Below, piece after piece: positions 36,461 through 45,004 of a DNA stretch of 64,000 nucleotides; positions within the stretch are counted from its first letter, which is position 1; each line of letters opens with the position of its first letter. Location of the stretch: contig NC_017941.2 in the NCBI RefSeq assembly GCF_000306765.2, positions 186,001 through 250,000 on the forward strand, read 5' to 3'. The DNA comes from Haloferax mediterranei ATCC 33500 (GTDB lineage Archaea; Halobacteriota; Halobacteria; Halobacteriales; Haloferacaceae). Below the pieces are notes generated by a model. That model was not told the DNA's origin and ran no database searches. It saw nothing but the letters and a program-made list of their open reading frames with translations. Made by a program: the position numbers and the translations under genes.

Positions 36461-37204
36461 TCAGCGACGGATGTATTCGCCGACAGATGTGAGAACGCTG
36501 CCGGATTTCGTCACCGAGTCCAATTCTTCGTCGAGGAGCACCGACGCGACAGCCGCGATACTCGCCGCGAGTTCGCGGTCATCGCGACACGCTGGCGCGT
36601 CTGCGATAACGTCCGACTCGGTTTCAGGAACGATAGCATCGGCATCGCCGAGCGACCCGAACGTCGAAACAACGGCGTCGACTTCGGTACCGATGTCGGC
36701 GACGCGTGCGGTAAGCCGACCGACGGCGTCTGCTCCTCGGGCGGTTGCCGGTGCGACGAGCGCAACCCGGTCACAGGCCGTCGCGGCGGCGACCGTCGGG
36801 TTCGATGTGAGCAACGGTGCGTCGACGAGTACGTGGTCGAACTCGCCTGCGGCCTCGTCGATGCGTCCTTCGAACGCCTGCGCCGCATCGGGTGTCATCG
36901 CACGCGCCAGTCGCTCGAACGGGGCCGCTGCCGGACAGACTGCCACGCGCCCATCCGCGGAGGTGTCAAAGTCGACAAGCCCCGCCGTGAGCGGTTCGTC
37001 GGCCGCGTCGGTTACGAGCGCCGTCGCGTCGGGGTCGAGCGGACCAGAAACGTAGTCTGAGAGTCCCTGCGTCGCAAACGCCGTGTCGAGGACGGCGACA
37101 TCGCGTCCGTCCGTGGCGAGTGCCGTTGCAAGTTCGAGTGTGAGTCGCGTCGCGCCCGCGCCGCCGGTTGCCCCGACGAGCGCCGTGGTGGTCGGAATGG
37201 TCAT
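36461..37204 (-). CDS. ParA/MinD-like protein with degenerate Walker A
   Basis: A 247-residue member of the ParA/MinD fold: VAVLDTAFATQGLSDY (Walker A' region), HVLVDAPLLTSN (Walker B), VALVAPATARG. The P-loop, however, reads GATGGAGATR: both lysines of the KGGxGKT signature are replaced (Thr13 and Ala18) and the last Thr/Ser is Arg20. It is probably unable to hydrolyse ATP in the normal way and may act as a partner or regulator of the intact ParA-like ATPase 1.7 kb away, which is inference. Confidence 0.8.
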   Translation of the reverse strand: MTIPTTTALVGATGGAGATRLTLELATALATDGRDVAVLDTAFATQGLSDYVSGPLDPDATALVTDAADEPLTAGLVDFDTSADGRVAVCPAAAPFERLARAMTPDAAQAFEGRIDEAAGEFDHVLVDAPLLTSNPTVAAATACDRVALVAPATARGADAVGRLTARVADIGTEVDAVVSTFGSLGDADAIVPETESDVIADAPACRDDRELAASIAAVASVLLDEELDSVTKSGSVLTSVGEYIRR

Positions 37205-37300
37205 ACCGCGACTGGTTCGGTTCTCTGATTAATAGCTTCGGTCAGTCTATCGATTTTGAGACCGGGAGCGACCGATTGGCGCGTGAAAATGGTGGCTCGC

Positions 37301-37720
37301 CTAGAGGTCGGAGATATCCGATTCGATATCGTCCATCTCCTCGTCCGAGAGGTCGGGCCGTTTGCCCGCAACGGCGTGGATGGGGTTGCCGCCGTCGTCT
37401 TCGAATCGGGGGATGATGTGGGCGTGGACGTGTTCGACTTCCTGTCCCGCGGCGGGACCGTTGTTGAGGCCGATGTTCGTCGCGTCGGCGTCGACTGCTT
37501 CCTCGACTCGTGGGACGAGTTCGTCGACCGTGCGGAAGAGGTCTTCCGAAATTTCGTCCGGGAGGTCGTCGAGCCGGGCGTAGTGGTCCTTCGGCACGAC
37601 GAGCGTGTGGCCCGGTGCGAGCGGGTTCACGTCGAGGAACGCCAGCGAGTGTTCGGTCTCGTGGACGATTCGACCGTGGATGTCGCGCGCGGCGATGGCG
37701 CAGAAGATGCAGTCGGACAT
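37301..37720 (-). CDS. HIT family protein (histidine triad hydrolase)
   Basis: A 139-residue HIT protein. The active-site HVHAHIIPR triad is at about residue 98, preceded by NNGPAAGQEVEHVH; the N-terminus CIFCAIAARDIHGRIVHE has a CxxC that may bind zinc. HIT proteins hydrolyse nucleotide phosphoramidates or dinucleoside polyphosphates (Hint/Fhit type). Divergently placed next to the ParA-like gene. Confidence 0.92.
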   Translation of the reverse strand: MSDCIFCAIAARDIHGRIVHETEHSLAFLDVNPLAPGHTLVVPKDHYARLDDLPDEISEDLFRTVDELVPRVEEAVDADATNIGLNNGPAAGQEVEHVHAHIIPRFEDDGGNPIHAVAGKRPDLSDEEMDDIESDISDL

Positions 37721-37834
37721 TGGTTGGATGTTGCGTGGCGAGAAAATGAAAGTTCGGTCCGATTCTTATACGGTGTTTCCTCTGTCGGTGGTTGATTCGG
37801 CCGTGTCTATGGAGTCGGCGATTCAGTGAACACC

Positions 37835-37942
37835 TCGAAAGCCCCCGCGGCGAGGACTCGGGGGCCTCGCTGCGGTCCTCGGCCTTCGGCCTGCGGTCCT
37901 TGCTTCGGCCACCTTCGTCCTCGCCGCGGCCCCTTTCAGTCC
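37835..37942. repeat. GC-rich palindromic intergenic element
   Basis: The arms CCGCGGCGAGGA and TCCTCGCCGCGG form a perfect 12-bp inverted repeat around a GC-rich core with nested copies of CCTCGGCC/GCGGTCCT. It ends with CCCCTTTCAGTCCCACCC. The minus-strand form of that end is one I recall as a recurrent intergenic sequence in Haloferax genomes. No ORF survives. REP-like element is the best description. Confidence 0.5.
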
Positions 37943-37956
37943 CACCCCGTGGATTG

Positions 37957-38017
37957 GTGGGCAGTCGTCGCTGGTGATTGAGTGGGCAGTCGTCGCTGGT
38001 GATTGAGTGGGCAGTCG
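37957..38017. repeat. 25-bp direct repeat
   Basis: The unit GTGGGCAGTCGTCGCTGGTGATTGA (written here in two parts: GTGGGCAGTCGTC and GCTGGTGATTGA) occurs twice in tandem and begins a third time, diverging after GCAGTCGTCG; a degenerate AGAGCAGTCGTCG follows at 38034. It fills the space between the GC-rich palindrome and the 53-residue gene. Confidence 0.6.
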
Positions 38018-38050
38018 TCGTTCGGTGGTTGGAAGAGCAGTCGTCGCAAC

Positions 38051-38212
38051 TCACTTCGTCTCATCTGATTTCGCGCTGGCGACTCCGCGTCGGAACTGTG
38101 CGCTGGCTTTCGAGACGCCGCGTTTAACCGCGCTCCCGGTTAGTTCCAGCAGTTTCAACAGCGGGCGGACGACCACGTCGAGAATCAGGTCCGCAATGAT
38201 GTCGTCGAGCAT
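38051..38212 (-). CDS. 53-residue small protein
   Basis: A short frame on the minus strand: MLDDIIADLILDVVVRP, LLKLLELTGSAVKRGVSKA, ending AKSDETK. The N-terminal half is an amphipathic or weakly hydrophobic helix and the C-terminal half is basic with one acidic end. Codon use is haloarchaeal (GC-rich third positions) and the ATG is preceded by an AT-rich GAAACAACAGAATC. It would be a peripheral membrane or nucleoid-associated microprotein if real. No family is recognised. Confidence 0.5.
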   Translation of the reverse strand: MLDDIIADLILDVVVRPLLKLLELTGSAVKRGVSKASAQFRRGVASAKSDETK

Positions 38213-38269
38213 CGATTCTGTTGTTTCATAGTCAGTTCTTACTGATGAGCGTTTGGCATCTCTCGTACG

Positions 38270-38893
38270 CTAGGGGAGCAACCCAGACAACTCCTCGAAA
38301 TACTCGTCCAACTCGTACCCGAGACGCGACAGCCACACGTCGCGGTACGAGGGGTGGAGCAGCGGAACAATCGTGTAGTCGAATCGCTCGCTTTCGACGG
38401 GGTCGAGCACGGTATCGAGGAATCCACCGAGTGTCCGGTCGTCGAGTGAGAAGACGCTCTCCGTGGCGTGGCGTCCGGTCGGAACTACCACGTCGGGGTC
38501 GATTGTTTCGAGTTCGGTCACGAGGTGGTCCAGACAGTTCGCCTTCTCGTCGGCGCTGGGTGCCCGGTTCGACCCCTCACCATCTGAGGGGAAGCACTTG
38601 ACCGCGTTCGTGTAGAACACGCTGTCTTCGTAGCCGACGGTGGCCATCGTCTCCCGAATCCTGCGCCCGGAGTGCTGAGCCGTGTAGGACATGCCGGTCC
38701 AGTTACCGCCTTGCCAGCGGTTCGCGTCGGGATTGCCCGCGCCGGGTGCTTCGCCGACGACGACGACGGTCGAATCTCGGGGACCGACGCCCCACGAAAT
38801 CCGGTTTCGGCACTCGACTAGCGCCGGACACCGGGTGCAGTCGCTTTCTGTGACGAGTCGGTTCTCGGCGTCGGGAAACCGTGGGTCGGTCAT
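38270..38893 (-). CDS. Uracil-DNA glycosylase, Fe-S type (family 4/5)
   Basis: A 207-residue glycosylase. Cluster cysteines C19 and C22 (CTRCP) at the N-terminus; motif 1 VVGEAPGAGNPDANRW; the HSGRRI segment; cluster Cys in NAVKCFP and ANCLDH; and motif 2 HPSYR with the catalytic-loop His. It excises uracil from DNA as the first step of base excision repair. The family number (4 versus 5) is uncertain. Confidence 0.88.
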   Translation of the reverse strand: MTDPRFPDAENRLVTESDCTRCPALVECRNRISWGVGPRDSTVVVVGEAPGAGNPDANRWQGGNWTGMSYTAQHSGRRIRETMATVGYEDSVFYTNAVKCFPSDGEGSNRAPSADEKANCLDHLVTELETIDPDVVVPTGRHATESVFSLDDRTLGGFLDTVLDPVESERFDYTIVPLLHPSYRDVWLSRLGYELDEYFEELSGLLP

Positions 38894-38899
38894 CGGCGC

Positions 38900-39130
38900 T
38901 TATTCCGTCAGCGGAAGCACGATGCCGAAGATAATGGGCGAAAAGAGCACGAGGAGGATGCCGAGCCATTCGGCGTCGAAAAAGAGCGTGCGCTCCCAGC
39001 CGGGGATGTGGCCGCCAGTCATCGCCAGTGCTGCTTTCGCGCCGATAGCGCCGAACAGGAAGAGAACGAGTCCGAGGCTGACGCCAGTCTTGGTCAAACG
39101 TGGGTAATCGAGATTTCCGTAACGTCCCAT
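38900..39130 (-). CDS. Small membrane protein (DUF7860-like)
   Basis: A 76-residue protein with two hydrophobic segments (about 17-38 and 52-72) separated by a GGHIPGWERTLFFDAEW loop. It starts MGRYGNLDYPRLTKTG. It lies 6 bp upstream of the glycosylase gene on the same strand, so the two are likely co-transcribed. DUF number recalled, unverified. Confidence 0.75.
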   Translation of the reverse strand: MGRYGNLDYPRLTKTGVSLGLVLFLFGAIGAKAALAMTGGHIPGWERTLFFDAEWLGILLVLFSPIIFGIVLPLTE

Positions 39131-39208
39131 ATCACTCTGAGATAGGCGAAACGAGAAAATCGTTTCGCGAGAGTGTGTGAAATGGTATCAACCGGGTGCC
39201 CGGAGAAC

Positions 39209-40060
39209 TCACCGAGAGAGTGCGTCGGCGACGATGGGCGCGACAGAGACGTCGCTCACGTCGCGTTCGATGGTGTCGGTGCCGATGACGCGTTCGATGC
39301 CGGCGCGGCAGAGTTTCGTGCGAGCGTTGCGAGCGAGAAGCGGATGAACGGTGGCACAGAAGACGCGCTTGGCACCCCCATCGGCGAGGACGGAGACGGC
39401 CTTACTCATGGTCGTGCCGGTGGCGATGATGTCGTCTGTGATGACCACGTCTCGCCCCTCGAAGTCGGCGTCGCTCGGCGTAATCTCCACCTCGGTTCCG
39501 GAGTGGCGAACCTTCTCGAAGTAGTCGGTTTCGCCCGCGCCGTAGGCGTCGCGGACGGTCTCTGCGATACTGATGGCTCCCGAGTCGGGCGAGAGGAAAA
39601 GCGGGTCGTCGAGGCTCGGAAGCGGTTCGGCCAGTTGTCCGGCGGCGTCGACGATGTCCACGGGCACGTCGAAGAAGTCGGCAACGGCGTCTTCGTGGGG
39701 ATTGACGAGGACGACGCGGTCGGTCGTCGTGCTCACGGCGCGAGCGACGGCGCGGGCCGAGACGGGGTGACCGGGCTCGAACGCCTTGTCCTGCCGGGCG
39801 TAACCCATGTACGGGATGACCGTCGTGACCTCCGTCGCGCCGGCCTCGCGGACGGCGTCTTGGAGTTGTAGCAGTTCGATATAGGCGTCGTTGCTGACGG
39901 TGCTGGCGACGATAGTCGCTTCGTCGGCGTCGAAATCGGGGACCGCCGCGAGCGTCTCGCCGTCCGGGAACCGGTCGTACTCGACGGCCGAAATCGACTC
40001 GCCGAGTTCAGACGCGAGCGCGGCCGTGAGTGCCTGCGAAGATGCGCCGGGTACGAGCAT
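39209..40060 (-). CDS. prs: Ribose-phosphate diphosphokinase (PRPP synthetase)
   Basis: A 283-residue, archaeal-length PRPP synthetase. It has RFPDGETLAAVP, PYMGYARQDKAFEPGHPVSARA (flexible and catalytic loop) and the PRPP-binding signature VVITDDIIATGTTM. It transfers pyrophosphate from ATP to ribose 5-phosphate, feeding purine, pyrimidine, histidine and NAD synthesis. Confidence 0.95.
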   Translation of the reverse strand: MLVPGASSQALTAALASELGESISAVEYDRFPDGETLAAVPDFDADEATIVASTVSNDAYIELLQLQDAVREAGATEVTTVIPYMGYARQDKAFEPGHPVSARAVARAVSTTTDRVVLVNPHEDAVADFFDVPVDIVDAAGQLAEPLPSLDDPLFLSPDSGAISIAETVRDAYGAGETDYFEKVRHSGTEVEITPSDADFEGRDVVITDDIIATGTTMSKAVSVLADGGAKRVFCATVHPLLARNARTKLCRAGIERVIGTDTIERDVSDVSVAPIVADALSR

Positions 40061-40120
40061 ACTGGTGCGTCTCTTCTGGGGGGTAAAACCGCTTTTCGTT
40101 GCGTTCAGCCACGATGCGTG

Positions 40121-40942
40121 TCAGCGAACCGCGACGCCGACGGCGTCGAGACCGAGTACCTGCGTTCGCCAATCGGACGCCGTCGTCCGAACACAGAACG
40201 TGCCCACGTCGGTTACGGCGTAAACAGCCCGCGCGTCGTGTGCGAGCGCGACGACCGTCTCGTCCATCGGAATCGGGTCGGAAACCCACACCTCGCCTTC
40301 GCGCGAGACGATACCATCCGGGCCGACGGCGTGGGCGCGACCGTCGGGCATCGACGCGACCGCTGTCATCCGCCCGTCGATTGCGTCCATCCAGCCGTTT
40401 CCGAGCGTGTACAGTCCGAACTCAGTTGCGGCGAGCGGCGTTCCCTCCGCAGCGCCGAGTCGACCGGCGGGGTCCGACACGTCGTGTGCGTCGTCGAGAC
40501 CGACGTGTGTCAGCCCCTCATCGCTGATGCGGTAGACGCCGTCTTCGGCCGCGACGAGACTTCCGTCGAGCGCCCGAACCTCGCCAACTTCGCCGATGTC
40601 GGTCCAGCCAGATTCGTCGAAGCGGGCGATACGGCCCGTCTCGTCGGCGGCGACGACTCTGTTACGGTGGAAGCCGACGGTCGTCGTGGGACCGAAGCCG
40701 AGTTCGTGGTAGTCGTCGCCCTGCACCAAGAGCACGTCGTCGGCAGTAGCGACGGCGACTTCGCCCGGCGAGCCAGCCACGTCTCGCGGGTCACAGCGAT
40801 GGTCGATACGGAATCCCCCGACGAGGTTGTCGGACACGTCGACACCCACAACACCCACGCTGGCGGCGACGTACACCGTCTTCTTCCCCGTCTTGTCAGC
40901 GTACACCCGTTTCTCGTCGATGGAGAGGTCGAAATCAGCCAT
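40121..40942 (-). CDS. Beta-propeller-like haloarchaeal protein (HVO_0234 family)
   Basis: A 273-residue protein built of repeated beta-blade-like units (VYVAASVGVVGVDVSDN; EVAVATADDVLLVQG; NRVVAADETGRIARFD; GSLVAAEDGVYRISD; PLAATEFGLYTLGNGW), consistent with a small propeller. I recall it as the HVO_0234 family. It has no signal peptide, so is cytoplasmic. It lies upstream of prs on the same strand with a 60-bp gap. Function unknown. Confidence 0.75.
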   Translation of the reverse strand: MADFDLSIDEKRVYADKTGKKTVYVAASVGVVGVDVSDNLVGGFRIDHRCDPRDVAGSPGEVAVATADDVLLVQGDDYHELGFGPTTTVGFHRNRVVAADETGRIARFDESGWTDIGEVGEVRALDGSLVAAEDGVYRISDEGLTHVGLDDAHDVSDPAGRLGAAEGTPLAATEFGLYTLGNGWMDAIDGRMTAVASMPDGRAHAVGPDGIVSREGEVWVSDPIPMDETVVALAHDARAVYAVTDVGTFCVRTTASDWRTQVLGLDAVGVAVR

Positions 40943-41037
40943 CCGTTGGTCTGCAGTTCGGTGCGGGGTTCGGAAAGGATTGTGGTCGTTCTCGGGGGTC
41001 AGTGACGGCTGAGAAACGGCGTCGAAATTCGAAGTCG

Positions 41038-41448
41038 CTACAGAAATTCCCGCACGTCGGAGTACCACATATCGTGGTGGTCGAGTTCGCCGAGGGCTTC
41101 GGCGACATCGACCGCGAGCACGTGCCAGCAGCGTTCGCCCTCGTCGGGGTCGAGATTGTAGATGGTGTCTTTGCACGTACACCCGCGGCCTTCGACTACG
41201 TATTCGTCGTCGTAGCCGACGACCACGTCGAAGTCGCGGTAGCGCTTCACCCGTCGCTCGGAGACGGCCTCGATGGCCGTGACGCCGCGGTCGCCGTGGG
41301 CGTCAACGATGGCCTGCACGATTGGCGGCGAGAGTTCTCCGGTTTCGGAGAGGGCTGCTCGCCAGTCGTCGACCGTATCCACGTCCGTGCCTTCGTCGCT
41401 GCCGCTGAAAACGCATTCGATGCCACCAGCGGGCACAGTAGCTAGCAT
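41038..41448 (-). CDS. SWIM-type zinc-finger protein
   Basis: A 136-residue protein whose C-terminal half contains [10 protein letters not shown]...GERCWHVLA, the C-x-C-x(n)-C-x-H pattern of SWIM fingers. The N-terminal half is helical ([46 protein letters not shown]). SWIM proteins bind DNA or protein partners; a recombination mediator role is known for some families but cannot be assigned here. ATG 41448 is used. Confidence 0.78.
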   Translation of the reverse strand: MLATVPAGGIECVFSGSDEGTDVDTVDDWRAALSETGELSPPIVQAIVDAHGDRGVTAIEAVSERRVKRYRDFDVVVGYDDEYVVEGRGCTCKDTIYNLDPDEGERCWHVLAVDVAEALGELDHHDMWYSDVREFL

Positions 41449-41506
41449 TTGCGAGCACCCCACGACGCATCGCAACCGGTTTCCGCCCGCGCGGGCGACT
41501 CCGGGT

Positions 41507-42637
41507 ATGCACGTGAGCGAGGGAGGCGTCGAAATCGAGGTGCCTGATGCCCGTGACGGGGCATCCGAGGGGACCGGTGACGATGTCTTCTACAACCCCA
41601 CACAGGAGTTGAACCGAGACGTGACGGTGGCCGTCCTCCGGGCCTTCAGTGAGCGCGAACCCCGCGCCGAGTCCTACCTCGACGCGATGGCTGCTTCCGG
41701 CATCCGCGGCGTCCGCGCCGCCGCCGAGGGCTACGACGTGACCTGCGCCGACCTCGACGCCGACGCCGTCGAACTCGCCCAGCACAACCTCGACCGCGCC
41801 GGCAACGGCGGCGAGGCAGTCCTCCGAAACGCCAACGCGCTCATGTACGACTCCGTCTTCGACGTGGTCGACCTCGACCCGTTCGGCACGCCGATTCCCT
41901 TTGCCGACCCCGCGTTCGCCAACACGCGCGACCTCGTCTGCGTCACCGCGACCGACACCGCGCCGCTCTGTGGCGCACACCAGAAAAGCGGCATCCGAAA
42001 GTACGGCTGTCTCCCACAGAACACCGACTACCACCCCGAGATGGGTCTCCGCGTGCTCCTCGGCGCGATGGTCCGCACCGCCGCTCGCTACGACAAGGCC
42101 GCGGTCCCGATTCTCTCGCATGCGACCCGTCACTACGCGCGGGCCTACCTCGAACTCGACGAGCGAGCGACGAAAGCCGACGAACTCCTCGAATCGACCG
42201 GTTTCGTCTACCACTGCGAGGACTGTCTCCATCGCGAGGCCGAATACTCGCTCGTCGCACACCCGCCCGAAGAGTGCGCGAACTGCGGGTCGACTCGCAT
42301 CCTCGAAGCCGGACCCATCTGGCTCGGTCCCGTCTCGGAACCCGAATTCGTCGACTCCGTCCGCGACGAGGTAACTGACGACTTCGGCACCGCGAAACGC
42401 GCCCGCAAACTCCTCGACACCCTCGCTGTCGAACTCGACACCCCGACGCACTTCGACCAACACCGCCTCTGCAAACTCTGGGGCCGCTCGGCCTCGAAGA
42501 TGGACGAATTCATCGACACGCTCCGCGACGCCGGGTTCGACGCCACGCCCGCTCACTACCACGGTACCGCGTTCAAGACCGACGCAACAGTCGCGGAGAT
42601 TCGTGAGGCAACTGCCGCACTCGACCCGGAAGCCTGA
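41507..42637 (+). CDS. trm1: tRNA (guanine(26)-N(2))-dimethyltransferase Trm1
   Basis: A 376-residue Trm1. The SAM-binding domain has [31 protein letters not shown] and [12 protein letters not shown] (catalytic DPFG), then [13 protein letters not shown]. The C-terminal domain has a zinc site in YHCEDC and CANCGS. It dimethylates G26 in tRNA. Length fits archaeal Trm1. ATG 41507 is chosen over an upstream overlap with the divergent SWIM gene. Confidence 0.95.
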   Translation: MHVSEGGVEIEVPDARDGASEGTGDDVFYNPTQELNRDVTVAVLRAFSEREPRAESYLDAMAASGIRGVRAAAEGYDVTCADLDADAVELAQHNLDRAGNGGEAVLRNANALMYDSVFDVVDLDPFGTPIPFADPAFANTRDLVCVTATDTAPLCGAHQKSGIRKYGCLPQNTDYHPEMGLRVLLGAMVRTAARYDKAAVPILSHATRHYARAYLELDERATKADELLESTGFVYHCEDCLHREAEYSLVAHPPEECANCGSTRILEAGPIWLGPVSEPEFVDSVRDEVTDDFGTAKRARKLLDTLAVELDTPTHFDQHRLCKLWGRSASKMDEFIDTLRDAGFDATPAHYHGTAFKTDATVAEIREATAALDPEA

Positions 42638-42703
42638 GTTATCGGGTCAACTTCGCCCGTTTTCGGGCTAGCTTCTTTGCTCTCGGTGTCGTTTTCATGA
42701 TAC

Positions 42704-43489
42704 GTGAGTGCTCAGATTCGGACTGTCGTTCCTGTGGCCCGGGCCATCATCGACACGGCTCGGGAAAAGGAAATCTCCTTTCTCGCGGCGAGTATCTCGT
42801 ACTATACGCTCGTCTCGCTCATTCCGCTTCTCGTCCTCGGCGTCGTCGTCACGACTGCGGTCGGCGGCGAGGCACTCCAAACCCAACTGCAATCGATTGT
42901 CGACCAGTATCTGCTTCCGGCAGGACAGGGCCTTGTCGAGGAAGCGCTGTCGGACCGAGCCGGACAGGGAAGCGTCGGAGCGGTCAGTCTCGGTCTGACT
43001 CTTTGGGGTGCACTGAAACTCTTTCGCGGCCTCGACATCGCCTTCTCACGAATCTATGGCTCGGAAGCGGGCGGCCTTGTCGACCAACTCCGTGATGGGA
43101 GTATTGCCCTCGGTAGCATCGGTCTCGGGACCCTCGGTGTCGCAGCCTTGACCGCGCTTCTCAGTTTTCTTCAGGTGCCGTTCGTCCAGTTTCTCTCGCC
43201 GCTTCTCTTGCTTCTCACGCTGTGTGCGGCGTTCTTCCCACTGTACTACGTCTTTCCCGATGTGGGTCTCTCGGCGCGACAGGTCGTTCCAGGAACGGTC
43301 TTTGCGGCGGTCGGCTGGACCGCACTCGGCATCGGCTTCGGTATCTACGCGCAGGTCGCCGGGTCGTCCGTCGCGGGCGCGCTGGGCTCAATCTTGCTCC
43401 TCGTGACGTGGTTCTACTTCTCTGGCCTCATCCTCCTTTTCGGTGCGGTCATCAACGCCGTCACCGCCGGGGTGGTCAACAGCACGTGA
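42704..43489 (+). CDS. YihY/BrkB family membrane protein
   Basis: A 261-residue protein with six hydrophobic segments and the family core FLAASISYYTLVSLIPLLVL, ALKLFRGLDIAFSRIYG and LLVTWFYFSGLILLFGAVINA. Formerly mis-called RNase BN. Probably a transporter or flippase-like protein, function unproven. Start is GTG (SAQIRTV...). First of three co-directional genes encoding membrane proteins. Confidence 0.87.
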   Translation: MSAQIRTVVPVARAIIDTAREKEISFLAASISYYTLVSLIPLLVLGVVVTTAVGGEALQTQLQSIVDQYLLPAGQGLVEEALSDRAGQGSVGAVSLGLTLWGALKLFRGLDIAFSRIYGSEAGGLVDQLRDGSIALGSIGLGTLGVAALTALLSFLQVPFVQFLSPLLLLLTLCAAFFPLYYVFPDVGLSARQVVPGTVFAAVGWTALGIGFGIYAQVAGSSVAGALGSILLLVTWFYFSGLILLFGAVINAVTAGVVNST

Positions 43490-43578
43490 CGCTCAGAACC
43501 AGGCGACCGCCCGGGGGGCCCGGCGGAATGGACCGGCAGGTACAACATACGGGAGTTCGACATGACGGTCGTACGGAT

Positions 43579-44046
43579 ATGAGCGACGACCGAGGTGACA
43601 CAGATGGTCCACGGACGGGCGACGACGCCGACGACGAGCACCAGACCGGCGCGTCCGTCTCCCCGCGTGGCGCTCCCGACATCGAGGAGTTGGAATCGCA
43701 GGTCGAGGAACTCCGTGCGGACCTCGATGCATTCGAGTCCGACGTAACCGACCGGACGGTCGAAAAGCCCAAACTCGAAGCCGAGTTGAAGCGGTACGTC
43801 CGCCGTCGGATGCGCCGCGGGAAAGCCAGAGGCTGGGGTCCCTACATCGTCCTCGGCTACGGCGTCGTCCTCACGCTCGGCGCGTTCTACTACCTCAACT
43901 CGGACCTCATCGCGGTCGTAGCCATGCTCATCATCTTCCTTTCGACGCTCGGACTCTACGTCCTGTTCGTCATCTTTGGCATCGGCCTAAACGCGCTTGG
44001 CGTGCCCGGACGCGCTATCGACGCCGTTCGAGAACGTCGTAGCTGA
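43579..44046 (+). CDS. Membrane protein with coiled-coil N-terminus
   Basis: A 155-residue protein: a disordered acidic N-terminus (1-40), a short coiled coil (DIEELESQVEELRADLDAFE), a basic stretch (RYVRRRMRRGKARGWG) and two transmembrane helices (about 90-110 and 115-140). ATG 43579 is taken; an upstream ATG in frame at 43564 adds 5 residues. It ends 1 nt before the PAP2 gene. Function unknown. Confidence 0.75.
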   Translation: MSDDRGDTDGPRTGDDADDEHQTGASVSPRGAPDIEELESQVEELRADLDAFESDVTDRTVEKPKLEAELKRYVRRRMRRGKARGWGPYIVLGYGVVLTLGAFYYLNSDLIAVVAMLIIFLSTLGLYVLFVIFGIGLNALGVPGRAIDAVRERRS

Positions 44047-44047
44047 G

Positions 44048-44995
44048 ATGTTCCCGCTTCAGACTCGTGGTATCGGCGAAACCGTTCTTTCGACCGCGCC
44101 AGACGTAGTTGTCTTTCTGTTCGGTCTCGTCACGCAACTCGGCGACCAGTGGTTCTTCTTCCTCGCGTTCACCTCGCTGTACTGGCTTGCACGCCCTCGT
44201 ATTTCGGAGCGCCCGCGACGAGTCGCTGCCTCGTTCGTCGCCCTCGCGTTTATCTCGCTCTCGCTGGTGACGTCGCTCAAAGTCGGCTTCGCGCTCCCCC
44301 GCCCGCCGACAGCCGAAATCGCCTCGGCCCCGAACTGGCCCGCCCCGCTCGCGGACTTGTTCGTCTCGTTTACGACCGACGATGGGTTTGGATTCCCCAG
44401 CGGACACGCGCTCGGAACCACGGTCGTCTACGGGGCTGCCGCGCTCCTTCTCGACGTATGGGACCGACGGCGACGCGCCCTCGCTGCCGCGGCTATCGTC
44501 GCAACAGTCGCACTCTCCCGCGTCGTCCTCGGCGTCCACTACGGCGTCGATGTCGTCGTCGGCACGCTCCTCGGGCTCGTGGTACTCATACTCGTCTTTA
44601 CGGTCGCCGACGCGGACGACGTTCCCGGCCACCTCGACCCGACGCGACTGTTCGCACTCGCGGTCGGGCTCAGCGCCGTCGCCCTCGCAGTGGTTATCGC
44701 AAGCGGGACGCCGCACCACGCGGCAAACGCGTCTGCCGCCCTCGGCGGGTCACTTGGCGGTCTCGTCGGCTGGTCCCGGCTTTCTGACCACGAGTCGCTG
44801 CCGACACTGTCGCTCCCGGCTGCACTCGTGTCCCTGCTCGGTGCGGGCGCGCTCTGGGTCGTTGCCGACGCGCTCCACGTGCTTCCAATCGCGATTCTCG
44901 CGACCGGAACTGTCGTCGCGTTCATCCTCGCCGCGCCGTGGATACAGAGCCGACTGAGCGGCGATGCGGCGGCTGGGAAATCTGTCGAACAGTAG
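44048..44995 (+). CDS. PAP2 family phosphatase
   Basis: A 315-residue membrane phosphatase. The three PAP2 motifs are present: KVGFALPRP, FPSGHA and SRVVLGVHYGVDV, in the expected order between membrane helices. It probably dephosphorylates lipid phosphates such as polyprenyl diphosphate on the outer membrane face. The C-terminal half (200-315) adds about four more helices of unknown role. It follows the 155-residue protein gene by 1 nt. Confidence 0.88.
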   Translation: MFPLQTRGIGETVLSTAPDVVVFLFGLVTQLGDQWFFFLAFTSLYWLARPRISERPRRVAASFVALAFISLSLVTSLKVGFALPRPPTAEIASAPNWPAPLADLFVSFTTDDGFGFPSGHALGTTVVYGAAALLLDVWDRRRRALAAAAIVATVALSRVVLGVHYGVDVVVGTLLGLVVLILVFTVADADDVPGHLDPTRLFALAVGLSAVALAVVIASGTPHHAANASAALGGSLGGLVGWSRLSDHESLPTLSLPAALVSLLGAGALWVVADALHVLPIAILATGTVVAFILAAPWIQSRLSGDAAAGKSVEQ

Positions 44996-45004
44996 TCGCC
45001 CGGC

